Below are positions 25,668-32,961 of a stretch of DNA of 64,000 nucleotides, piece after piece (the stretch's first letter is position 1; each line of letters opens with the position of its first letter). The notes beneath the pieces are model-generated. The model was not told the DNA's origin. It saw nothing but the letters and a program-made list of their open reading frames with translations, and made no database searches. The translations under genes were made by a program, and so were the position numbers. Origin of the DNA: HRBIN30 sp964534275 (lineage in GTDB: Bacteria; Desulfobacterota; Binatia; HRBIN30); assembly GCA_964534275.1 (NCBI GenBank), contig CAZHQG010000012.1, forward strand, positions 1-64,000, in the 5' to 3' direction.

Positions 25668-26690
25668 ATGCGGGTAGCGCGCGCCTACGACTACCTCGAC
25701 GTTCGCTTGGAGGAGCTTCCCACGCCCACTCTTAAGCCGGGCGACCTTCTCGTGCGTACCCGCGCTTGTGGCATTTGTTCCGGCGACGTCACGCCTTGGT
25801 ACATCCGCAAGAAGGCTCCAATCGTGTTCGGCCATGAACCCGTCGGCGAGGTGGTCGCCTGCGGCGAAGGAGTAGAAGGGATCTCACCAGGCAGTCGAGT
25901 GTTCGTTCACCACCACGTGCCGTGCCTCGCATGCCCCTGGTGCGACCGCGGGGAGTTCGTCCAATGTCCCACGTGGCGGGCAACAGCGCTGGAGCCCGGC
26001 GGAATGGCAGAGTTTATCCGTGTACCGCAAATCAACGCTCGCGTGGACACGTTAGTCCTGCCCGAGTCCGTGACCGACGTCGATGGTACCCTTGTCGAGC
26101 CCCTCGCGTGCGTCGTGAAATCGCTACGGCGGGCCGGACTCGTGCAAGGGGCTTCCGTGCTCATCGTCGGCCTTGGAGTGATGGGGCAACTCCACGTTCT
26201 GCTCGCTCGCCACTGGGGAGCAGAGCTGATCATTGGCGCGGATCTCCAGAAACCGCGCTGCGCCAAGGCGCTCGAGCTTGGGGCCGACCAGGTGATCGAT
26301 GCCAGCGCTCAGGATGCAGTGGGCGCCACCTTGGAAATCACCAACGGACGCGGCTGCGACATCGTGATTGCTGGCCCGGCCACCACCGAAGCCTTGGATC
26401 TCGCTATACGTTCGGCAGCACGCGGCGCCACGGTGATCCAGTTCATGGGAACGCCGCCGGGAGAGCGGCTTTCCCTAGACACACACGATGTGTACTTCCG
26501 CGAAATTCGCCTCGTGCCAAGCTACTCTTGCGGGCCACAAGAAACCCGCATCGCGCTCGATTTGATTGCTCAGGGCGTCGTGACGGCTCGACACGTCGTT
26601 ACGCACGTGTTTCCCTTCGAACGGGTGGCTCAAGCTTACGCCACCGCCGCACGGAACCCGGCCGCCATCAAAGTAGTCGTCTGCTTTTGA
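25668..26690 (+). CDS. Zinc-dependent medium-chain dehydrogenase (second of a tandem pair)
   Basis: A 340-residue MDR enzyme related to, but distinct from, the preceding gene. Catalytic zinc ligands lie in CGICSGDV and FGHEPVGEV, structural zinc in CLACPWC with a later Cys at the same spacing, and the cofactor motif is LIVGLGVMGQLHV. The ATG at 25668 is chosen because GAGTGG lies 6 bases upstream; an ATG at 25662 is also in frame. It starts 10 bases after the first dehydrogenase stops, so the two are co-transcribed and may act on related polyols or amino alcohols. Their substrates are not evident from the neighbours. Confidence 0.87.
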   Translation: MRVARAYDYLDVRLEELPTPTLKPGDLLVRTRACGICSGDVTPWYIRKKAPIVFGHEPVGEVVACGEGVEGISPGSRVFVHHHVPCLACPWCDRGEFVQCPTWRATALEPGGMAEFIRVPQINARVDTLVLPESVTDVDGTLVEPLACVVKSLRRAGLVQGASVLIVGLGVMGQLHVLLARHWGAELIIGADLQKPRCAKALELGADQVIDASAQDAVGATLEITNGRGCDIVIAGPATTEALDLAIRSAARGATVIQFMGTPPGERLSLDTHDVYFREIRLVPSYSCGPQETRIALDLIAQGVVTARHVVTHVFPFERVAQAYATAARNPAAIKVVVCF

Positions 26691-26716
26691 GGGTAAAACG
26701 AACACACCCCAAAAGC

Positions 26717-26756
26717 AGCGCACCCGGCAAAGCCTGAAAGCCCTGCCGGGCGCGCT
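26717..26756. terminator. Probable bidirectional terminator
   Basis: AGCGCACCCGGCA (26717-26729) pairs with TGCCGGGCGCGCT (26744-26756) with one mismatch and a 14-base loop. Short T runs flank it on either strand. It sits between the convergent dehydrogenase and lipoprotein genes. Confidence 0.5.
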
Positions 26757-26783
26757 TTCACGTTTCCAATCGCTGAGGAAGGG

Positions 26784-27044
26784 CTACTTCCGCAGGCCCT
26801 TGTGGAAGATCGCTTCCGCCTTCGCTGCTGCCGCTTCTGCACGGCTCGCCGCGTCAGCCGCAGCCCGCGCTGCTTGCTCTGCACGGCTGGCAGCACTTTC
26901 CGCACGACTTGCGGCTGCCTCTACCCGCGAAATGGCATTTTGCTCCTCGGCGCTCAGCTTGCGGGTACATCCCGAAGCTGCTCCGAGCAGCGCGATACCA
27001 GCAGCAACCGCTACCAAAGCTTTCCCTTGCGTTCCGAACCTCAT
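26784..27044 (-). CDS. Alanine-zipper lipoprotein (Lpp/OprI-like)
   Basis: An 86-residue lipoprotein. The signal peptide ends with the lipobox AASGC, and the mature part begins TRKLSAEEQN. A heptad-like alanine-rich helix follows, made of SRVEAAASRAESAASRAEQ-type units. The protein ends in KGLRK, that is, with a terminal lysine as in Lpp and OprI, whose lysine is linked to peptidoglycan. I infer an outer-membrane anchored, peptidoglycan-binding trimer. A close paralogue lies 84 bases upstream on the same strand. Confidence 0.8.
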   Translation of the reverse strand: MRFGTQGKALVAVAAGIALLGAASGCTRKLSAEEQNAISRVEAAASRAESAASRAEQAARAAADAASRAEAAAAKAEAIFHKGLRK

Positions 27045-27127
27045 TTTCTGTTCACCTCCTTCGTCTTCCCTAGCACCGTAAAGTCACCGGCACTTCGGAT
27101 CACCCGGACTAAACAGCCCTAGCCGAC

Positions 27128-27379
27128 TTACTTCCGGAGCTTGTGCTTGAAACCGGCCGCAGCCTTCTCCGCTGCTGCTTCGGCTTTGGCTGCTGCGTCC
27201 GCAGCCCGCTTCGCCGCAGCTTCTGCTTGGCTTGCTGCTGACTCCGCGCGGCTCGCCGCCGACTCCACACGCGACACGGTGTTGGGATCGATCAGCGGCT
27301 TTCTCTCGCCACAGCCTGCGGTAGCGAGCCCTACCCAGCTCAGCCCCACGATTGCCAAGGCCCAGTGCTTTCTTCGCAT
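27128..27379 (-). CDS. Alanine-zipper lipoprotein, paralogue
   Basis: An 83-residue lipoprotein with lipobox ATAGC and a mature N terminus GERKPLIDPN. An alanine-zipper helix with AASRAESAASQAEAAAKRAADA units ends in HKLRK, again with a terminal lysine. It is paralogous to the following gene. The start MRRKHWALA is preferred over a longer in-frame form because AAGGAG lies 6 to 11 bases before it. An envelope-stiffening or porin-organising role, as in Lpp/OprI, is inferred. Confidence 0.8.
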   Translation of the reverse strand: MRRKHWALAIVGLSWVGLATAGCGERKPLIDPNTVSRVESAASRAESAASQAEAAAKRAADAAAKAEAAAEKAAAGFKHKLRK

Positions 27380-27491
27380 CGGATGTCTCCTTCTCTCTTC
27401 AAACTTGGCAAACCGACAACGCCGCCTTTGTTGCACAAAATTTCCCGAGCCGCAAGGCCAAGTTGTGCATGAGAAATTCTACAACGGAACT

Positions 27492-28367
27492 TTAGAAATC
27501 GATGCGTACATCGCCGGTGAGGGGACGCCCTGGAGGCAACGCCCGAAAAACCTCGAGTGGTTGTGTGTTCGTGTACACATCTGGTGACATTCGGTCTGGC
27601 AGCAGGAGCCCTGGGGCAACACCACCAATGGCAGCCGGCGGAGTCACACCAGCAATGTCCGACGGATCCATCAAGCGCCCCAATGTCAAAGGATGCAAGA
27701 CGTTGAGGCCATCGCGCCTACCCGTTCCAAAGATCTCGATTCCTTCTGCATAGTGTCGCACGCGCTCGATTCCCCATTCTGCCGGTTGCTGCGGGATTCT
27801 GCCCTTGCCGACCCGCACAGCATTGCCAGGTGCGAGGCGGACACGTCCCCCGGCGACCGCTGCGACTTTCCCTGTCACCTCCGCTTCGCCGGAAAGCACC
27901 GCCACCTCCGTATATTCCCCATCCGCGTCGTACTGCACCACGACTTCGCCGGTCGGAACGGAAATGGTAGCGGTTCCCGTTTCCACGATGCACGACGACC
28001 CGCCTCGAGCGAACGCAGGGGTAGTCCGCAAGAGCAATCGCCCACGAAATAGCCGGAGTTCCAGAGCCAGACGTTCGACTTCGGGAACACTCTTCAGTTC
28101 GTCCACGGCCACCTCGGTGCCGGGGGCCAAGTCGAACACAGCTCGATCCAACGCAACGATTTTTGCGCGCTGGCCAGCGCCAGTACGGACCCGATCTCCA
28201 ACGCGCACAGTTTCGCCCACGTTGGCCGTAGCTCGCCCGCTCGCGCGTACCCATTGCACTTCGCCCTGCACAGCGGCAAACCGCGCGTTGCCAGACTCGA
28301 CTCCCAAGCTTCGCAGCGGGACCAGCCCGACAAAGATTACGGCGAACGCCAAACCTGCTTTGCGCAT
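27492..28367 (-). CDS. FecR-domain protein
   Basis: A 291-residue exported protein with a signal peptide (about 1-23) and a FecR-type domain (about 45-165; VGDRVRTGAGQRAKIVALDRAVFDLAPGTEVAVDEL and following beta strands, FRGRLLLRT). In iron signalling FecR relays outer-membrane information to a sigma factor, but no sigma gene or TonB receptor is nearby. Stand-alone FecR domains also occur in secreted adhesion proteins. It starts 9 bases after the TPR/barrel gene stop, so the two are one operon and probably act in one envelope process. Confidence 0.85.
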   Translation of the reverse strand: MRKAGLAFAVIFVGLVPLRSLGVESGNARFAAVQGEVQWVRASGRATANVGETVRVGDRVRTGAGQRAKIVALDRAVFDLAPGTEVAVDELKSVPEVERLALELRLFRGRLLLRTTPAFARGGSSCIVETGTATISVPTGEVVVQYDADGEYTEVAVLSGEAEVTGKVAAVAGGRVRLAPGNAVRVGKGRIPQQPAEWGIERVRHYAEGIEIFGTGRRDGLNVLHPLTLGRLMDPSDIAGVTPPAAIGGVAPGLLLPDRMSPDVYTNTQPLEVFRALPPGRPLTGDVRIDF

Positions 28368-28376
28368 AAGGGCTCC

Positions 28377-29915
28377 TCAGTAAACGAGCTCCAGAGCGGT
28401 AGAAACAATATGCCGGTCGTACTCGAACAACGACACGTTCGAGTCGTGGCGGTGACCAATGTACCCGAACGTCCACGCAACATGGTCGCTCAGGGGATAC
28501 GCGACGCCAAGAGCAAATTGATGACCATCGTCCTTACGCTTACGCAGCCCAAACCCGCTTTCGACGTTCTCGTAGTCGTACCGGCGGTATGCATAGCCAG
28601 CGTTGACCAGCCACCGTTCTGCAATCCGCCAGTGCAGCTCGGTGTCGAGCACATGTCCTCGATACGCGAACGTTCGTCCTTGGGGACCGCTCGATACCGT
28701 GTCCTCGATCTCGTACTGATAGCCCAAGGCGAGCAATCGGTCCGTCGCACCCAGGCTCAAGTACTGCCGCAAGCCGGGCGCATAGTTCCGCGCGTCACGC
28801 CCGGGATCGTACGGGCGCCGGAGAAAATCCCGACCCCGAAACGCCACAAACGCCTGCGTCGCGGCGGAGTCGGACCAATGGTAGGTCAGCCACGGGGTTG
28901 CCAAGCCTTCATGAAAAAACGTTTGGTAATTCAGCGCGAAGAAGTTGTACCCCCCGGAAAGTCCGTAGGACCACGGATCGCGTCGGCCAGCGACGGACAA
29001 AGCTAGTCGGTGACCTTGCAAGTCGAACGCGGTGAGGTCGAAATGAACGCTTTGCGAAAAGTCATAGCTCGCTGACAGCGAGAACGGAGAATTCTCCAAA
29101 AAGCGGTACTGCGCACCTGCAGCGACCACGATGCGCCCGTCGGACTGTTCCGTAATGTCGCGGGGCGTCGCAATGGTCACACTGCTCGGGCCAAGGGTCA
29201 CGTTCGTATCGTACTCGAAGCCAACGCGCCCATGGAGCCTCCATTGCCGCACCTGCGGTTCAGACACTTCTCCGCCGCCGAGGTAACGAGCTGCTGCGAC
29301 ACCTATTTCTGTATTCGGCACTTCCCGCGCCACCCCTTCCAACAGCGAGCGGGCACGCTCCGGCGCCCCTTGCTGAACCGCAATCAATCCAGTGTAGTAG
29401 GCCGCAGGAAGCCGCACCTCGGGGTCTGCCTGCGCTTGTTGTAAGAGTGTCGCGGCTCGATCGCGCTCGCCCAGACGGTACAAGACCAACCCGAGGAAAA
29501 ATTCGGCAACGTGCCGCTCGTGCCCTCGCTCCACGGCGCGCTCGAGCGCGGTACGCGCATCCGCCAGTCGCCCCGCGCTGAGGTACGCAATTCCCAAATC
29601 AAGCCAGGCGTGAGGCAAATCGGGTTGCAACCGGAGGGCCGCCTCGATGTCCTCCACTGCGCCTCCAGTGTCACCGACACGAGCTCGGGCAAGTCCGCGG
29701 TAGTAACGGGCGCGGGCGTCTTGCGGGTCAGCCCCTAAAGCCTCATCGAACGCTGCAATGGCTTCGTTCCATTGCGCTTGGTGGAAGGCCACCAATCCAC
29801 GCGCATACGCAACTTGCGAAACGACATCCGCACGCGCAGCACTGCTGGCAAGTATCCACGCCAGCAAAACACTCCAGAGCCACGCCATGCGCAACGCTCT
29901 CCTCCACCGCACCAT
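28377..29915 (-). CDS. TPR plus outer-membrane beta-barrel protein (Slam-like architecture)
   Basis: A 512-residue exported protein. The signal peptide (about 1-28) is followed by TPR repeats (about 30-225; GLVAFHQAQWNEAIAAFDEALGADPQ, ARYYRGLARARVGDTG, HAWLDLGIAYLSAGR). A C-terminal half (about 235-512) of alternating amphipathic strands ends in a Tyr, STALELVY. The strand VGFEYDTNVTLGP resembles the YDSNV-type motif of DUF560 barrels. TPR plus barrel is the layout of Slam proteins, which move lipoproteins to the cell surface; membership is inferred, not proved. The upstream gene encodes a lipoprotein 10 bases away and the downstream gene is FecR-like. The start is set by GGAGAG before the ATG. 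Confidence 0.75.
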   Translation of the reverse strand: MVRWRRALRMAWLWSVLLAWILASSAARADVVSQVAYARGLVAFHQAQWNEAIAAFDEALGADPQDARARYYRGLARARVGDTGGAVEDIEAALRLQPDLPHAWLDLGIAYLSAGRLADARTALERAVERGHERHVAEFFLGLVLYRLGERDRAATLLQQAQADPEVRLPAAYYTGLIAVQQGAPERARSLLEGVAREVPNTEIGVAAARYLGGGEVSEPQVRQWRLHGRVGFEYDTNVTLGPSSVTIATPRDITEQSDGRIVVAAGAQYRFLENSPFSLSASYDFSQSVHFDLTAFDLQGHRLALSVAGRRDPWSYGLSGGYNFFALNYQTFFHEGLATPWLTYHWSDSAATQAFVAFRGRDFLRRPYDPGRDARNYAPGLRQYLSLGATDRLLALGYQYEIEDTVSSGPQGRTFAYRGHVLDTELHWRIAERWLVNAGYAYRRYDYENVESGFGLRKRKDDGHQFALGVAYPLSDHVAWTFGYIGHRHDSNVSLFEYDRHIVSTALELVY

Positions 29916-29925
29916 GGTTTCTCTC

Positions 29926-32817
29926 CTACGGCGCCGTGCCCGGGCGCATGAACACCCCGAACGCCACGGGAGACTGTTGGACAGGGATGGTTTGCAACAC
30001 GTTGCCGGCAAGCGCATCCACCACGGAAACGGTGTTGTCCTCGAAGTTCGCAACAAATAGCCGCTGTCCAGAGGGGTCCACGGCAACTCCCCACGGGCTC
30101 CTGCCCACGGTCACGGTGCTCACCGTACGGGAAGATGTATCGAGAATCGATACGCGCCTGTTGTCGATGTTCGAAACATACACGCGGTCCCCCTGCGGTC
30201 GCACAGCGACACCGAACGGCCGAGCGAGGACGTTGTAAGTCCACACCGTCTCCAAAGACGTCGTGTCGATCTCCCTGACGGTATTGTCCCCAACGCTGGT
30301 CACGTACAACCGTGTCCCGGCCGCGTTGACGGCTACGGCAAAGGGCTGGTTAAATCCGGCAAGGGTCCCCAAGACGCTCTCGTTGACCGTGTCGACGATC
30401 GAGACCGTGTTGCTCAACTGGTTGGTAACGTACGCAAGGGATCCTCCCGGATGAACCGCAACCCCCGTAGGACTGTTGCCCACCGTGATCTCTCGCAAGG
30501 TGTCCGCGGCCACGTCATACACTGCTAAGCGCCGCAACGTGGCTGGCAACTGAATTGCCACCAGCACTTTTCCGCCGTCGGGCGTAACCGCAACGCCAAG
30601 CGGTCGGAGTCCGGCGCCCAATGGGATCGTGCGCACGAGACTCCCGGTGTTGCCATCGAGCACGGACAGTTCAGCGCTGAAATAATTGGTGATGTACGCA
30701 TGCGCCCCGCTCGGTTCGACCGCAACACCAAAGGGCCCGGAACCTACCGTGGTGGTGCCAACCACGGCAAAGTCCGCCGCATTGATCAGCGATACCGTGT
30801 TCGAGGCAGAGTTGCTCACGAACACCAACGGAACGGTGGTCGCTGTAGGCGTGGCCGTCGGCGTGGCCGTCGGCGTGGCTGTGGATGTGAGCGTTGGCGT
30901 GCTCGTAGGCGTNNNNNNNNNNNNNNNNNNNNNNNNNNNNNNNNNNNNNNNNNNNNNNNNNNNNNNNNNNNNNNNNNNNNNNNNNNNNNNNNNNNNNNNN
31001 NNNNNNNNNNNNGTGTCCGTGGGCGTATTGGTCGGAGTATCGGTCGGCGTTGCGGTGGGGGTAAATGTGGGCGTGGCCGTCGGCGTAGCCGTCGGAGACT
31101 CAGTAAACGTCGGCGTTGCTGACGGGCTTACGGTAGGCGTGGCTGTATCCGTGGGCGTCGGTGAGGGAGTATCCGTGAACGTGGCCGTTGGGGTGACAGT
31201 AAAAGTCGGCGTCTCCGTTGCGGTTGGGGTATGAGTTTCCGTGGGCGTCGTTGTCGGGGTCGCCGTTTCTGTCGCGGTGGCGGATGGCGACGGAGTCGGT
31301 GTTTCGGTCGCTGTCGGCGTTACGGTAGGCGTTTCGGTAGGAGTCGATGTCTCGGTCGGCGTGCCCGTTTCCGTCGGAGTCGGGGTCACGCTCGGAGTTG
31401 GCGTTACCGTTGGCGTATCCGTTACCGTTGGCGTGGCCGTCGGTGTTGGAGACTCTGTAAAAGTTGGCGTTACAGACGGGGTATCTGTCACCGTGGGCGT
31501 GGCAGTTTCAGTCGGCGTTTCCGTGACCGTAGCGGTAGCTGTCGGGGAGTGAGTATCTGTCGGAGTCGGGGTTGCGGTCGGGGTCAAGGTCTCCGTTGCC
31601 GTTGGAGTGCTCGTCGCGGTTCCCGTCGCAGTTGCAGTCTCTGTCGGCGTAGGACTTGGTGTTTCCGTTGGAGTCTCGGTTGGTGTCTCGGTCGGTGAGG
31701 GGCTCGCCGTTTCGGTCGCGGTTGGCGTGGCGCTCTCTGTGGGAGTGGGAGTTTGCGTTTCCGTCGGTGTCGGCGTGGGAGTGTCCGTGTCCGTCGGTGT
31801 CGGTGTAGCGGTCTCCGTAACCGTAGCCGTCGGGGCGGTGGATGGCGTCTCTGTGGCGACAGGAGTCGCGCTGTGGGACGGAGAGGCGGTTGCCGTCGCG
31901 GACAGAGTCCTCGTGGCAGTCGAAGTCGCAGACGGCGGGGTCGTAGGACTCGGCGATAACGTGGCCGTTGCGGTAGAAGTTGGGGAAGGCAGGAATACGC
32001 CTGTCTCGAAGGAATACGAATAGTTCAGCGCGCGCTCGGGATAGTTCAAGGAACGGGCACGAACCACGACCGCAATGCGCTCTTCCGCGCCAAAAGGAAC
32101 ATCGGGAACCAACTCGAACAACACACCAGCAAGCCGTTTGGCTCCTCCTGCGCTACAGAAAAAGTCGGGTTCTCCCGCTGCGTCGTCGCACGCATTCAAG
32201 TCGGCTTCGGGAAGAGCGACTCCCCCTTGAACCCAATGCCGCCCACCGACAGAAATTTCCACGCTGCTGATGTCCAGCGCTCCCGCAGCGGTCGCAATTA
32301 GGAAACGCACGGGGGTGAGACGCGAAACACCGGTTGCGCCCGGCAATGGCTCGAAATCGGTTACGAAGGGTTGGGCGAGCATCTGTACCTCTGCCGTAAC
32401 CGTGCGCCCCGCCTCGACCGTGACCTGCGTACGACCAACGAAAGACGGCGGCAAACCGCTTTGAACGATGCGTTCCCTCTGGGCAAAGGGAACGTCCCAC
32501 GCGAGAACCTCGACATTCACCGGCCCCGGTTGCAGTTGTCGAAACAGAACCGAGCGTGTCGCAGTGGGATCAACGACTTGGGAACGCGTACCTACCCGGA
32601 CCTCCACGGTACCCGCGCTTGGCGGCAGTTGCGTCTCTCCTTCGAAGGAGCGCGGCAGGTAACGCGAGCTGCGCGGCTGCATCGCGTTCTCCCAGACGGT
32701 GCGAAGTTGGAGGCTGCCACCTTCCACGTCTTGCCCGCCGCCGCCACAGCCGGTGGAAAGTAGAGCGCACCATGCGCTAGCTACGAACGCGACCCAACCC
32801 CAACCCAGCTTGTGCAC
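29926..32817 (-). CDS. Candidate surface lipoprotein with TPT linker and seven-bladed YVTN beta-propeller
   Basis: A lipoprotein of about 963 residues counting the unread gap. From a GTG at 32817 the signal peptide ends STGC and the mature N terminus is a glycine run (GGGG). An N-terminal domain with beta-sandwich-like strands (about 30-255) is followed by a long TPT linker that contains the 100-base N gap. Seven YVTN/NHL-like blades at the C terminus are marked by VFVSN, AYITN, VLVAI, AYVTN, LYVTS, VYVSN and LFVAN. Such propellers bind proteins or sugars. It precedes the Slam-like gene by 10 bases. An ATG at 32886 gives a longer leader. Confidence 0.75.
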   Translation of the reverse strand: MHKLGWGWVAFVASAWCALLSTGCGGGGQDVEGGSLQLRTVWENAMQPRSSRYLPRSFEGETQLPPSAGTVEVRVGTRSQVVDPTATRSVLFRQLQPGPVNVEVLAWDVPFAQRERIVQSGLPPSFVGRTQVTVEAGRTVTAEVQMLAQPFVTDFEPLPGATGVSRLTPVRFLIATAAGALDISSVEISVGGRHWVQGGVALPEADLNACDDAAGEPDFFCSAGGAKRLAGVLFELVPDVPFGAEERIAVVVRARSLNYPERALNYSYSFETGVFLPSPTSTATATLSPSPTTPPSATSTATRTLSATATASPSHSATPVATETPSTAPTATVTETATPTPTDTDTPTPTPTETQTPTPTESATPTATETASPSPTETPTETPTETPSPTPTETATATGTATSTPTATETLTPTATPTPTDTHSPTATATVTETPTETATPTVTDTPSVTPTFTESPTPTATPTVTDTPTVTPTPSVTPTPTETGTPTETSTPTETPTVTPTATETPTPSPSATATETATPTTTPTETHTPTATETPTFTVTPTATFTDTPSPTPTDTATPTVSPSATPTFTESPTATPTATPTFTPTATPTDTPTNTPTDXXXXXXXXXXXXXXXXXXXXXXXXXXXXXXXXXXTPTSTPTLTSTATPTATPTATPTATTVPLVFVSNSASNTVSLINAADFAVVGTTTVGSGPFGVAVEPSGAHAYITNYFSAELSVLDGNTGSLVRTIPLGAGLRPLGVAVTPDGGKVLVAIQLPATLRRLAVYDVAADTLREITVGNSPTGVAVHPGGSLAYVTNQLSNTVSIVDTVNESVLGTLAGFNQPFAVAVNAAGTRLYVTSVGDNTVREIDTTSLETVWTYNVLARPFGVAVRPQGDRVYVSNIDNRRVSILDTSSRTVSTVTVGRSPWGVAVDPSGQRLFVANFEDNTVSVVDALAGNVLQTIPVQQSPVAFGVFMRPGTAP
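30832..31980 (-). repeat. Thr-Pro-Thr coding low-complexity repeat, interrupted by gap
   Basis: About 1.1 kb of degenerate repeats encoding Thr/Pro/Ser linker in the YVTN lipoprotein. A 100-base N run sits inside it, so the true repeat length is unknown. Short-read assembly often fails in such arrays. Confidence 0.85.
30913..31012. other. Scaffold gap of 100 N
   Basis: Exactly 100 undetermined bases, the conventional filler for a gap of unknown size. The frame downstream is only assumed to be preserved. Confidence 0.98.
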
Positions 32818-32961
32818 CGTTCCCCGCAATCCAACCTCCGCGCCGCGTGCATACACCACCGGAAAACGAGCGGTCAAGCCGTGCAACGGAAATTTCCCAA
32901 GGGGAAAAGCCGCTGTCCGCCGCGCGTTCTTCGCAAAGCCACTGCGATTACCCGCCGGCCA

